DNA of 20,046 nt from CAZQAA01 sp964591255 (lineage in GTDB: Bacteria > Desulfobacterota > DSM-4660 > Desulfatiglandales > Desulfatiglandaceae), in assembly GCA_964591255.1 (NCBI GenBank), contig CAZQAA010000210.1, positions 1-20,046 of the forward strand, read 5' to 3'. Under the pieces are notes generated by a model. That model saw only the letters and a list, made by a program, of their open reading frames with translations. It ran no database searches and was not told the DNA's origin. Positions 8,508-15,939 of this stretch are shown here, piece by piece. Positions within the stretch are counted from its first letter, which is position 1. Each line of letters starts with the position of its first letter. The position numbers and the translations under genes are program-made.

Positions 8508-8552
8508 TTTAATTACCGGCGATTAAACTTGACTTGATCGCCGGTAATTAAA
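8508..8552 (+). repeat. Perfect 16-bp inverted repeat between hppA and carD
   Basis: TTTAATTACCGGCGAT (8508-8523) is exactly complementary to ATCGCCGGTAATTAAA (8537-8552), with a 13-base loop. The arm begins two bases after the hppA stop. It would form a strong RNA hairpin, but what follows is an A-rich run, not T, so it is not a textbook intrinsic terminator on either strand. It could still be a terminator, an mRNA-stabilising 3' end, or a DNA operator. Confidence 0.8.
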
Positions 8553-8563
8553 AAAATTATTAA
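8534..8563 (+). promoter_or_regulatory. Possible carD promoter overlapping the inverted repeat
   Basis: TTGATC (8534-8539) and TATTAA (8558-8563) are 18 bases apart, a modest sigma70-type match in an AT-rich region. The -35 would lie in the loop and right arm of the inverted repeat. The evidence is weak. Confidence 0.3.
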
Positions 8564-8601
8564 GTTAAGCAAGTTAGAGCATTAAACAGGGGGGTGGACA
8601 C

Positions 8602-9084
8602 ATGATGTTTAAGGTAGGTGATTTGGCTGTATATCCTGCCCATGGGGTGGGTGTCATCGAAAAGGTGGAGACCCAGGAAATATCGGGCTGTCAGCAGGAT
8701 TTTTATGTTATGCGGATACTTGATAATGACATGATCATCATGATCCCCACAAAAAATGTAAAAAATGTAGGATTAAGAGATCTCATTGGACAGACTGAAG
8801 TCCCAAAACTTTATTCCATCCTGAAAAAAAAGGAAGTGGCCAATGACAACCGGACATGGAACCGGAGGTACAGGGAACACATGGACAAGATCAAGACAGG
8901 ATCTGTTTACGATGTAGCCGAGGTCTATCGTGATCTCCTGGTGCTGGCGATGGATAAAGAACTGTCTTTTGGCGAAAAAAAGATGCTCGAAACGGCCAGA
9001 TCTCTTTTAGTCAAAGAGATTTCCCTTGCCCAGAATGTGGGGGAAGAGGAAGTACTGGAGGACTTGAACAAAATATTTGCTTGA
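8602..9084 (+). CDS. carD: CarD/CdnL family transcription regulator
   Basis: CarD-type proteins bind the RNA polymerase beta subunit and stabilise open promoter complexes, often at rRNA promoters. This protein has 160 residues, the full length of the CdnL class. The N-terminal Tudor-like RNAP-interaction domain is seen at about 1-65 (FKVGDLAVYPAHGVGVIEKV, FYVMRILDNDMIIMIPTKNV). The helical C-terminal DNA-interaction domain covers about 70-160, with TWNRRYREHMDKIKTGS and the conserved ELSFGEKKMLETARSLLVKE. A strong G-rich ribosome site (GGGGGGTGG around 8589-8597) precedes ATG 8602; a second in-frame ATG at 8605 is equally possible. Its place between hppA and rluD suggests a mixed housekeeping operon. 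Confidence 0.95.
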   Translation: MMFKVGDLAVYPAHGVGVIEKVETQEISGCQQDFYVMRILDNDMIIMIPTKNVKNVGLRDLIGQTEVPKLYSILKKKEVANDNRTWNRRYREHMDKIKTGSVYDVAEVYRDLLVLAMDKELSFGEKKMLETARSLLVKEISLAQNVGEEEVLEDLNKIFA

Positions 9085-9117
9085 TTTTTATTGTGTGCCA
9101 AAAAGTGAGCAGTACGG

Positions 9118-10086
9118 ATGGGGGAGAGATCATTTTTTTATTGTATAGATCTGAATAATCAAGACACACGCCTAGATTTATATCTTTCTTCCCGTCCCAT
9201 CAGCCTGTCACGTTCTAAAATACAGGCGGCAATAAAGGGCGGTGAAGTCCTGGTAAACAATCATCCCTCAAAATCAAGCTACCGGTTAAAGGCCGGAGAT
9301 CAAGTCTGTTTTTCTATTCCTCCTCTGGAACTTCCTGATCTCAAACCTGCACCCGTCAACTTCGATATCCTCTATGAAGATGAGTTTCTGATCGTGGTGA
9401 ACAAACCCCCGGGAATTGTAGTCCACCCGGCTCCTGGACATGGATCTGGCACATTGGTCCATGGCCTGCTCTATCATTGCAAAAATCTTTCAGGCATGGG
9501 CGGCGTTTTACGGCCCGGTATTGTTCACAGACTGGACAAGGACACCTCCGGCATTCTCCTTGTGGCAAAAAATGATCGCATACATGCCTCTCTTGCCACG
9601 CAATTCAAGACCGGTGCAGTGAGGAAAGAATATTTGGCACTGGTACACGGTCATATCAATGGAACCATGGGTAAAATTGATCTCCCTGTTGCCCGGCATC
9701 CGTTGAAACGAAAAGAGATGGCAGTAACTCATTCAAGCGGAAAGCGTGCGATAACGCTATGGAAAAAGCTCGAAGAATTTCCATGTGGATTTTCTCTTCT
9801 TTCCGTGAGCCTGAAGACCGGTCGTACTCATCAGATACGGGTGCATCTTGCCTACATGGGACATCCTATTGCTGGTGATTCTCTCTATGGGTATGGCCGC
9901 AGGTGGTGGAAAAAACATCCTCTGCTTGTAGATGGCGAGCCGATATTAATAAAAAGGCAGATGCTCCATGCACGGCTCATAGGGTTTTTCCATCCTGAGC
10001 GAGAACGCTATATGGAATTTGAGTCACCCGTTCCAGGTGACATGGAAAATATATTGCATGTAATCAAACAAGACACAAAAGGATGA
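9118..10086 (+). CDS. rluD: RluA-family 23S rRNA pseudouridine synthase (RluD-like)
   Basis: The enzyme converts specific uridines in large-subunit rRNA to pseudouridine. It has 322 residues, normal for RluD. An S4 RNA-binding domain comes first (about 17-75: TRLDLYLSSRPISLSRSKIQ, GEVLVNNHPSKSSYRLKAGD). The catalytic domain contains VVNKPPGIVVHPAPGHGSGT and the family signature HRLDKDTSGILLVAKN, with Asp140 the catalytic aspartate, then LKTGRTHQIRVHLAYMGHPI. The start at 9118 has no strong ribosome site and is the least certain part. Substrate assignment to the RluD positions of helix 69 is inferred from domain layout; an RluC-type target is less likely but possible. Confidence 0.92.
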   Translation: MGERSFFYCIDLNNQDTRLDLYLSSRPISLSRSKIQAAIKGGEVLVNNHPSKSSYRLKAGDQVCFSIPPLELPDLKPAPVNFDILYEDEFLIVVNKPPGIVVHPAPGHGSGTLVHGLLYHCKNLSGMGGVLRPGIVHRLDKDTSGILLVAKNDRIHASLATQFKTGAVRKEYLALVHGHINGTMGKIDLPVARHPLKRKEMAVTHSSGKRAITLWKKLEEFPCGFSLLSVSLKTGRTHQIRVHLAYMGHPIAGDSLYGYGRRWWKKHPLLVDGEPILIKRQMLHARLIGFFHPERERYMEFESPVPGDMENILHVIKQDTKG

Positions 10087-10094
10087 CTAATGGC

Positions 10095-10123
10095 TTGACA
10101 TGGGGACAAACTATTTGTAGATT
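10095..10123 (+). promoter_or_regulatory. Sigma70-type promoter upstream of rho
   Basis: A consensus -35 TTGACA (10095-10100) is followed after exactly 17 bases by TAGATT (10118-10123), four of six matches to the -10 consensus. Transcription would begin near 10130, giving a leader of about 208 bases before the rho ATG. Confidence 0.6.
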
Positions 10124-10129
10124 AAGGCC

Positions 10130-10337
10130 AATTCAACATCTTGCCTTTCTGTTAGAATTATCTTCGGGGCTGAATCCGGTCGGTTCAACAGACCGCATGG
10201 TTTTCATATCTGAAAATTCTTTATAAAATCATCTTGAGAGCCTGTACAGATAGCCGATAATTATTTTATCCCCTGATATAATTGTATAACTATTAACATT
10301 CCACCTTTATCCCTAATACATTTGATGGAGAAGTCTC
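10130..10337 (+). promoter_or_regulatory. Long untranslated leader of rho
   Basis: No gene is visible in the 251 bases between rluD and rho. The predicted leader holds a small hairpin (CGGTC with GACCG, nine-base loop, around 10178-10195) and an AT-rich second half. A nine-codon ATG frame (10197-10226, MVFISENSL) has no ribosome site. E. coli rho is known to be autoregulated through a long leader; a similar role here is inference. Confidence 0.4.
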
Positions 10338-11585
10338 ATGAATCTTGTAGAACTCAAAGAAATGAAGATCAGCGAATTAACAGACATGGCCAAAGAATTC
10401 CGTATTGAAGGCGCCTCTGGAATGCGCCGCCAGGATCTTATTTTTTCCCTGTTGCAGGCCCATTCCGAGAGGAACGGTCTTATCTACGGGGAAGGAGTCC
10501 TTGAAATCCTACCGGACGGATTTGGCTTTCTGAGGGCACCAGACGCAAATTACCTTCCAGGCCCGGATGACATCTATATCTCTCCTTCGCAGATACGCCG
10601 GTTTAATCTCAGGACAGGTGATACCATTGCCGGTCAAATCCGACCTCCAAAGGACTCGGAAAGATATTTCGCCTTGTTAAAAGTGGAAAAGGTCAACCAC
10701 GAAGATCCTGAAATATCTCGCGAAAAAATATTGTTTGACAATCTCACCCCATTGTATCCCAACAAAAGGATCGTGCTTGAAACTGATCCTGAAAACTATT
10801 CCACCAGACTCATGGATCTTATCACACCCATAGGCAAGGGGCAGCGCGGCTTGATTGTCTCCCCCCCGCGAACCGGAAAGACCATGTTGCTCCAGAATAT
10901 AGCCAACAGCGTGAGTGCCAACCACAAAGATATCCATAAAATCGTTCTGTTGATAGATGAGCGACCTGAAGAAGTGACGGACATGATCAGGTCCGTAGAC
11001 GCCGAGGTTATCAGCTCCACCTTTGATGAACCGCCCCACAGGCATGTCCAGGTAGCAGAAATGGTAATTGAAAAGGCCAAAAGGTTGGTGGAGCATAAAC
11101 TTGATGTGATGATCCTGTTGGACAGCATTACGAGATTAGCACGTGCATATAACGCGGTGGTCCCCCCAAGCGGCAAGATCCTGTCCGGGGGGTTGGATTC
11201 TAACGCGCTCCATAAACCCAAGCGTTTTTTTGGTGCGGCCCGGAATATAGAGGAAGGGGGTAGCCTGACTATTATAGCAACGGCCCTCATTGATACCGGT
11301 AGCCGGATGGACGAAGTAATATTTGAGGAATTTAAAGGTACAGGTAACATGGAGATCCATTTGGACAGAAAACTGTCCGACAGGAGGGTATTCCCCGCCA
11401 TAGACATCAATCGTTCCGGTACCAGGAAAGAAGAGCTATTGCTGGAGAAAGATGATCTAAACCGTATATGGATATTGCGTAAGCTGTTTGCACCTCTGAC
11501 CCCTGTGGACAGTATGGAATTTTTACTTGAAAAAATAAGAGGAACAAAGGATAATAAAGAGTTTTTGGCGTCCATGAGTGAATAA
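10338..11585 (+). CDS. rho: Transcription termination factor Rho
   Basis: Rho is a hexameric RNA-dependent ATPase that ends transcription at untranslated RNA. It has 415 residues, the compact size of E. coli Rho without an N-terminal insertion. Domains in order: Rho_N helical domain at 1-45 (MNLVELKEMKISELTDMAKE), cold-shock-like primary RNA-binding domain at about 48-118 (GEGVLEILPDGFGFLRAP), and RecA-type motor. Walker A is SPPRTGKT at 175-182 and Walker B is DVMILLDS ending at Asp262. The PPHRHVQVAEM block at 232-242, the secondary RNA-binding R-loop region and DRKLSDRRVFPAIDINRSGT are all conserved. GGAGAAG about seven bases before the ATG supports the start. rpmE follows after 44 bases without a terminator hairpin. 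Confidence 0.98.
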   Translation: MNLVELKEMKISELTDMAKEFRIEGASGMRRQDLIFSLLQAHSERNGLIYGEGVLEILPDGFGFLRAPDANYLPGPDDIYISPSQIRRFNLRTGDTIAGQIRPPKDSERYFALLKVEKVNHEDPEISREKILFDNLTPLYPNKRIVLETDPENYSTRLMDLITPIGKGQRGLIVSPPRTGKTMLLQNIANSVSANHKDIHKIVLLIDERPEEVTDMIRSVDAEVISSTFDEPPHRHVQVAEMVIEKAKRLVEHKLDVMILLDSITRLARAYNAVVPPSGKILSGGLDSNALHKPKRFFGAARNIEEGGSLTIIATALIDTGSRMDEVIFEEFKGTGNMEIHLDRKLSDRRVFPAIDINRSGTRKEELLLEKDDLNRIWILRKLFAPLTPVDSMEFLLEKIRGTKDNKEFLASMSE

Positions 11586-11629
11586 GTGGAATAAGTGATT
11601 TAAGGTAGCTATAGGAGGAAATCCGAAAA

Positions 11630-11845
11630 ATGAAAAAAGATATCCACCCGGAATATCATAAGACTGTCGTGCGTTGTGCCTGCGGGAATGAATTCGAGAC
11701 TGGTTCAACGGCCAAGGAAATAAGCATTGAAATATGTTCAAAATGCCATCCGTTTTTCACCGGTAAACAAAAATTGGTCGATTCAGCTGGTAGGGTTGAA
11801 CGTTTCAGGCGAAAGTATGCCAAGTTCAATGAAAAATCTGTCTGA
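11630..11845 (+). CDS. rpmE: 50S ribosomal protein L31, zinc-binding form
   Basis: This is a large-subunit protein at the central protuberance, bridging to the small subunit. It is 71 residues, like E. coli L31. The zinc ligands are intact: Cys16 and Cys18 (VRCACGNEF) and Cys36 and Cys39 (EICSKCHPFFTGKQ), so this is the C+ zinc-containing form. That form is typically replaced by a cysteine-free paralogue under zinc starvation in species that encode one; none is in this window. AGGAGG at 11613-11618 supports the start. The C-terminal GRVERFRRKYAKF is typical. The rho-rpmE-prfA-prmC order is conserved in many bacteria. Confidence 0.98.
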   Translation: MKKDIHPEYHKTVVRCACGNEFETGSTAKEISIEICSKCHPFFTGKQKLVDSAGRVERFRRKYAKFNEKSV

Positions 11846-11863
11846 CCATGATTTTTTTTTACT

Positions 11864-11893
11864 ATATCAGCCTTGTTTTATAGGGGCTGATAT
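11864..11893 (+). repeat. 9-bp hairpin in the rpmE-prfA gap
   Basis: ATATCAGCC (11864-11872) pairs perfectly with GGCTGATAT (11885-11893) around a 12-base loop. Only a short T stretch follows. A nine-T run lies before the hairpin. The right-arm motif GGCTGATA recurs at 11948-11955, so the left arm has two possible partners. Confidence 0.7.
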
Positions 11894-11897
11894 TTAA

Positions 11898-11971
11898 CCG
11901 ATCGGCAGTCAGCCACCTGCAACAGGGAAAAACATGTTCATATTCAGGGCTGATAGAGGATCGGTTTTTTT
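11898..11971 (+). terminator. Candidate long-stem terminator/attenuator upstream of prfA
   Basis: CCGATCGGCAGTCAGCC (11898-11914) can pair with GGCTGATAGAGGATCGG (11948-11964): six pairs at each end, with a G-T wobble and three mismatches in the middle, around a 33-base loop. Seven T residues (11965-11971) follow at once, and prfA starts 26 bases later. The long loop and internal mismatches make it weaker than a classical terminator. It may act as an attenuator between rpmE and prfA. Confidence 0.5.
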
Positions 11972-11997
11972 ACTTTATCTACAGGGAAACACCAGGG

Positions 11998-13080
11998 ATG
12001 TTCGCAAAGATCAAGGAAATAGAAGAGCGCTATAATGAACTGGAAGGCAAGCTTGGCAAACCAGAGGTTATAAGAGACCAGAAAACCTACCAGCAGTATA
12101 TCAAAGAGCACAGCCATCTTGCACCGATAATAACATCTTTCAGGAAACACCAGTCGATACACGAAGAGATCGAGAGCAACAGATCACTGCTGGAGGACCC
12201 GGACCCGGATATAAGAAAATTGGCACTTGAAGAGATAGAGACTCTGCAAACAGATCTAATGACCATAGAAAGGGAATTAAAGCTGCTCCTTCTGCCCAAA
12301 GATCCTAATGACGAAAAGAACATACTTCTGGAAATAAGGGCCGGTACCGGGGGAGAAGAAGCGGCCCTTTTTGCTGCTGATTTGTTCAGGATGTATAGTC
12401 GATACGCTGAACTCAAGGATTGGAAAACAGAAATTCTCAGCCAAAATATTACCGGCAAAGGGGGATTTAAGGAAATCATTCTCCTTATACAAGGACGAAT
12501 GGCCTTTAGCAGGCTCAAATATGAAAGTGGCGTACACAGGGTACAGAGGGTGCCGGAAACCGAGGCACAAGGCCGAATACATACATCGGCTGTAACCGTG
12601 GCAGTCCTCCCCGAGGCGGAGGAAATAGATGTGCAAATAGATCCTGATGATTTAAGAATCGACGTTTATCGATCTTCCGGACATGGTGGACAGCATGTCA
12701 ATACCACCGACTCAGCAGTACGTATTACCCATCTTCCCACAGGGTTAGTCGTTACATGCCAGGATGAAAAGTCCCAGCACAAGAACAAGGCAAAGGCCAT
12801 GAAGGTCCTCAGGTCCAGGCTGCTTGATATGCAACAGGCGGAACAGCAATCAAGGATTTCCGAGGAAAGGAGAAACATGGTGGGATCAGGGGACAGGAGT
12901 GAAAGAATCAGAACATATAATTTTCCCCAGGGGAGGATCACCGATCATAGAATCGGTTTAACACTCTACAAGCTGGAAGATATTCTGCAGGGACAGCTTG
13001 ATCTTGTAGTTGATCCCCTTATTACCCATTTCCAGACAGAGGCCCTGAAAAACCATGCCTTTTCGACGGTGGAGGCATGA
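11998..13080 (+). CDS. prfA: Peptide chain release factor 1
   Basis: RF1 reads UAA and UAG stop codons and triggers peptide release. It has 360 residues, the usual length. The peptidyl-transferase-centre motif GGQ is at 230-232 (SSGHGGQHVNTTDSAVR). The stop-codon-reading tripeptide of the PxT type is PET at 186-188 (RVPETEAQGRIHTSA), which separates RF1 from RF2 (SPF). The N-terminal helical domain begins MFAKIKEIEERYNELEGKLG. The ribosome site is modest (CAGGG about ten bases upstream). The stop overlaps the prmC start (ATGA), coupling RF1 to the enzyme that methylates its GGQ glutamine. Confidence 0.98.
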   Translation: MFAKIKEIEERYNELEGKLGKPEVIRDQKTYQQYIKEHSHLAPIITSFRKHQSIHEEIESNRSLLEDPDPDIRKLALEEIETLQTDLMTIERELKLLLLPKDPNDEKNILLEIRAGTGGEEAALFAADLFRMYSRYAELKDWKTEILSQNITGKGGFKEIILLIQGRMAFSRLKYESGVHRVQRVPETEAQGRIHTSAVTVAVLPEAEEIDVQIDPDDLRIDVYRSSGHGGQHVNTTDSAVRITHLPTGLVVTCQDEKSQHKNKAKAMKVLRSRLLDMQQAEQQSRISEERRNMVGSGDRSERIRTYNFPQGRITDHRIGLTLYKLEDILQGQLDLVVDPLITHFQTEALKNHAFSTVEA

Positions 13081-13967
13081 GTAGCGGGTCGTGGACTATT
13101 GGGAATATCCTGCAGGTTGCCGCCGATTATCTGAAAAAAAAAGGGATTTCTAATCCACGGTTATCCGCCGAAATTCTTTTATCTCACCAGCTTAACCTAG
13201 ACCGCATAGATCTGTATTTGAATTTCGACAGGCCTCTTACCGAAAAAGAGGTGGAAAGGTTCCGTTTACTTATAAGACGGCGCGCCGGGAGAGAACCCAT
13301 ACAGTATATAACCGGTATCCAGGAATTCTGGTCCATGGATTTCAGTGTCAGGCCCGGTGTCCTTGTCCCCAGGCCTGAAACCGAGATCCTTGTTGAACAG
13401 GCAATTGCCCGTATCAAAGCAATGACTGAATCTGAAGCAGACTCTCCCCGCATACTGGATATGGGAACCGGCTGTGGTGTACTGGCCGTATCCCTTGCAA
13501 AAGAATTACAAAACGCCGAGATATGGGCCACAGATATATCTGCCGATGCCCTTGCAACTGCCCGATTCAATGCAGAAAAGCATGGCATGTTGAAAAGGAT
13601 CCAGTTCCTGGAAGGCGACCTTTATGAACCCATATCAGATCTGAAAACCACCTTTGACCTTATTCTGTCTAACCCACCATATGTCGCATCAGAAGAATAC
13701 AACGATCTGCCGCCAGAGGTCCGTAATCATGAGCCTCGGCTTGCCCTGGATGGCGGAGAGGAGGGGCTTTATTTCATTGATAAAATAATCAGTGGGGCAC
13801 CGGACTATCTTAGGTCCACAGGGTGGATAATGATCGAAATGGCCCCCAATCAAACGGAAAAAGCTGTTAAACTCTTAACACAGATGAACTGTTTCGGTAA
13901 AATATCCAGGATCAAAGATTATAGCCATCTATACAGGGTGGTAATGGCCAAAAAATTAGACATGTAG
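13077..13967 (+). CDS. prmC: Release factor glutamine methyltransferase
   Basis: PrmC (HemK) transfers a methyl group from S-adenosylmethionine to the GGQ glutamine of release factors 1 and 2. It has 296 residues, slightly longer than E. coli PrmC. An N-terminal helical substrate-recognition domain covers about 1-85. The Rossmann methyltransferase domain shows the SAM loop LDMGTGCGVLAVSLAKE at 127-143 and the catalytic NPPY at 199-202 (LSNPPYVASEEY), followed by EPRLALDGGEEGLYFI. It overlaps prfA by four bases. The next gene faces it, leaving a 23-base convergent gap with no hairpin. Confidence 0.97.
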   Translation: MSSGSWTIGNILQVAADYLKKKGISNPRLSAEILLSHQLNLDRIDLYLNFDRPLTEKEVERFRLLIRRRAGREPIQYITGIQEFWSMDFSVRPGVLVPRPETEILVEQAIARIKAMTESEADSPRILDMGTGCGVLAVSLAKELQNAEIWATDISADALATARFNAEKHGMLKRIQFLEGDLYEPISDLKTTFDLILSNPPYVASEEYNDLPPEVRNHEPRLALDGGEEGLYFIDKIISGAPDYLRSTGWIMIEMAPNQTEKAVKLLTQMNCFGKISRIKDYSHLYRVVMAKKLDM

Positions 13968-13990
13968 AATCGTCTTCAAATTTATGTCCG

Positions 13991-14797
13991 TCATGGCTTT
14001 TGGACCAAAACAGCGTAAAATTCAGGCCGCCTGTCTCTGAAAAGGTCGTTCCGTGCCGTTATCTTCTTATCCCTTGCCTTTCTTACATCAATTTCCTCTG
14101 TTATAATACCGACATTGTCCGTATCCAGCCTTGCCATTACACAACCAAAATTATCCACCAACTGACTTCCACCTGTAAATGTCAAGGTTTCCCCATCTCT
14201 TCTTGATTCAGTTCCCACACGATTGGCAGTGGCAGTGAATACTCCGTTTTCCAATGATCTCGTCAACATGGCCTGCTGACAGTGAGGCAAGACAAGATTG
14301 GCCGGATGACATATAATATCCGCACCCAAAAGGGCCAGCCCCCTCGCTGCCTCGGGAAACCACCAATCAAAACAGATCATTATTCCTATCCTTGCCATCT
14401 TGATATCAAAGACATGAAACCCGGTGTTTCCCGGGTCAAAAATCTCTTTTTCTTCGGCAAAGAGATGCGTTTTTCGATATTTTCCTATGAAACCCCCAGG
14501 CCCCATCAGGACAGCGGAATTATATATCTTATCGCCATCTTTTTCCGCCATGCCGAAAACGATGAAGCTGTCATGTTGTCGGGCCAGATCTCTCATGGAC
14601 CGGCAGGTAGGGCCGGATGGTATCTTTTCCGCCAGCCCTTTCACCTCCTGTCTGGAAATGAATTGATATCCGGTATTGAATAATTCAGGCATGACTATCA
14701 GGTCGGCATCTACCCTAAACAGATCTTCCACCGCTTTTTCAACATTGTCTTCTGTCCGCCCGAAATCAGGGTTGTTCTGGTATAATCCGATTATCAT
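13991..14797 (-). CDS. Nitrilase-superfamily carbon-nitrogen hydrolase
   Basis: This enzyme should hydrolyse a non-peptide C-N bond (amide, carbamoyl or nitrile) in the cytoplasm. It has 268 residues, normal for single-domain members. The Glu-Lys-Cys triad is complete: Glu38 (IVMPELFNTGY), Lys109 (IGKYRKTHLFAEE) and Cys142 (GIMICFDWWFPE). Conserved FGMAEKDGDKIYNSAVLMGP and the HPANLV and ENGVFTATANRVG blocks are also seen. The CFDWWFPE form suggests an aliphatic-amidase or carbamoylase-like branch rather than true nitrilase, but the substrate is unknown. GGAG at 14802-14805 (minus strand) precedes the ATG by four bases. It is the last gene of a minus-strand unit, 15 bases after the cyclase. 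Confidence 0.92.
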   Translation of the reverse strand: MIIGLYQNNPDFGRTEDNVEKAVEDLFRVDADLIVMPELFNTGYQFISRQEVKGLAEKIPSGPTCRSMRDLARQHDSFIVFGMAEKDGDKIYNSAVLMGPGGFIGKYRKTHLFAEEKEIFDPGNTGFHVFDIKMARIGIMICFDWWFPEAARGLALLGADIICHPANLVLPHCQQAMLTRSLENGVFTATANRVGTESRRDGETLTFTGGSQLVDNFGCVMARLDTDNVGIITEEIDVRKARDKKITARNDLFRDRRPEFYAVLVQKP

Positions 14798-14812
14798 ATC
14801 TCTCCATTGGCA

Positions 14813-15466
14813 TCACGTGGTCTCATAATCCTGTATCAAAACCGCCCGGGCAGGAGCACCATCCCCATCTGCAATCCTCAACGGCAGGCATATAAGCATA
14901 TAACGGCCAGGTTTGACACCGCTCAAGTTTAATCCTTCAAGCGGTATAACGCCTGCAGTCAACAATATTTGGTGCACTGATAATGTTTCTGTAAATCCGG
15001 CAACTGACAGATAATCGATGCCGACAAGACGAATCCCCTGGGAAACCAGCCAACGGGCACCGTCTTCTGTAATGCCTACATAATCTTCGGCAAAATCCTT
15101 ATCTCCCCGTGCCCACCTTTCAGAGTTGCTGGTATGGAAAAGAATCCGTTCTGTCCCAGCAGGGATTGGTAAAGACTTCAATATATCCTCTGAAAGTTCC
15201 ACGGCATTTCCTGTGTCAACCACCAGGGCAGATCCAATCAATAAATTGAGATCAAGCTGCTCCACGCTCCGGCCGCCAAGGATAAAATGCGCAGGGGCAT
15301 CAACATGGGTACCAACATGTGCACCGAGGTTGAGTTGACTAAGCGTCGAATGGTCACCATCAGCGAGATGGCTTAGGTAGGTAATGCGTACCGGGGGGTC
15401 GCCCTGCCAGACAACGAGTGATTCACTGATGGGAAGTGAAATATCATAGATTTTGGGCCCACCCAT
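14813..15466 (-). CDS. Cyclase family protein (kynurenine formamidase-like metal hydrolase)
   Basis: The protein has 217 residues and the metal-binding signature of the cyclase/KynB superfamily, HxGTHxDxPxH: His50, His54, Asp56 and His60 in GAHVGTHVDAPAHF. The N-terminal YDISLPISESLVVWQGDPP and the later VGIDYLSVAG and HQILLTAGVIPLEGLNL are also typical. Known members hydrolyse N-formylkynurenine, isatin or other cyclic or formyl amides, so a C-N bond hydrolysis is a reasonable expectation; the true substrate is not visible. Its ribosome site (GGAG, 15477-15480) overlaps the stop region of the upstream DUF296 gene, seven bases before the ATG, so the two are coupled. I find no tryptophan-catabolism partner genes nearby. 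Confidence 0.92.
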   Translation of the reverse strand: MGGPKIYDISLPISESLVVWQGDPPVRITYLSHLADGDHSTLSQLNLGAHVGTHVDAPAHFILGGRSVEQLDLNLLIGSALVVDTGNAVELSEDILKSLPIPAGTERILFHTSNSERWARGDKDFAEDYVGITEDGARWLVSQGIRLVGIDYLSVAGFTETLSVHQILLTAGVIPLEGLNLSGVKPGRYMLICLPLRIADGDGAPARAVLIQDYETT

Positions 15467-15473
15467 TGTGGAT

Positions 15474-15911
15474 CTACTCCTTTATGGTCCAGAGCGGCAG
15501 ACCTGTCTCATGGTCAAATTCCCTCTCAAATACCGGCCCATCATATATCTCAATAATGCATTCACAAGCAAATATAATCGTTCCGGGCGCAAGATGACCG
15601 CCATAAGCAGCCCCTGAATCGTCTGCCAAGGTTATGTGTGCATGGACAATTGGATTTCCGTCCTTAATTGAGATGTTCCCTGTAAGATTTGCAATTTCAA
15701 AAGCCCGGTCAAGGGTAAGGAATTCATATTTGCGTTTTTTCTGGTGGTAAAACCCGATACAGGCCTTCTGGACAGCCCCTATCGCCTCTACACGACCCAG
15801 TTCAATGTCCCTCTCTTTGCATAATTCAGTTAATTCCTCCAACAGGTCGGCACCATGCCGGAGCTTTCCCAACAGCATTTTTCTGTGTTTGATCTCTTTA
15901 ACAGCAGCCAT
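15474..15911 (-). CDS. PPC/DUF296 domain protein
   Basis: This is a 145-residue protein made almost entirely of the PPC (DUF296) domain. Its markers are GRVEAIGAVQKACIGFYHQ, the HAHITLADDSG stretch (His90, His92), and YGGHLAPGTIIFACECIIEI with His106; the three histidines match the likely metal-binding site of bacterial members. Plant relatives carry AT-hooks and bind DNA, but no AT-hook is present here. Bacterial single-domain forms are trimers of unknown role. It is first in the minus-strand unit with the cyclase and nitrilase, so it may sense, bind or process a metabolite handled by these enzymes; this is inference. An AGGGAT ribosome site lies about five bases before the ATG. Confidence 0.88.
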   Translation of the reverse strand: MAAVKEIKHRKMLLGKLRHGADLLEELTELCKERDIELGRVEAIGAVQKACIGFYHQKKRKYEFLTLDRAFEIANLTGNISIKDGNPIVHAHITLADDSGAAYGGHLAPGTIIFACECIIEIYDGPVFEREFDHETGLPLWTIKE

Positions 15912-15939
15912 TTTTATCCCTTTTAAGACAAGATATTAT

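Noticed and set aside
10197..10226. Nine-codon leader frame before rho (MVFISENSL)
   Set aside because: It has no ribosome site and no regulatory codon pattern, so a leader peptide cannot be supported; kept only as a remark on the leader.
10796..11575. 259-residue minus-strand open frame inside rho
   Set aside because: It is the shadow of rho, whose protein is conserved throughout; the antisense product is low-complexity Ser/Leu/Ile-rich with no motif.
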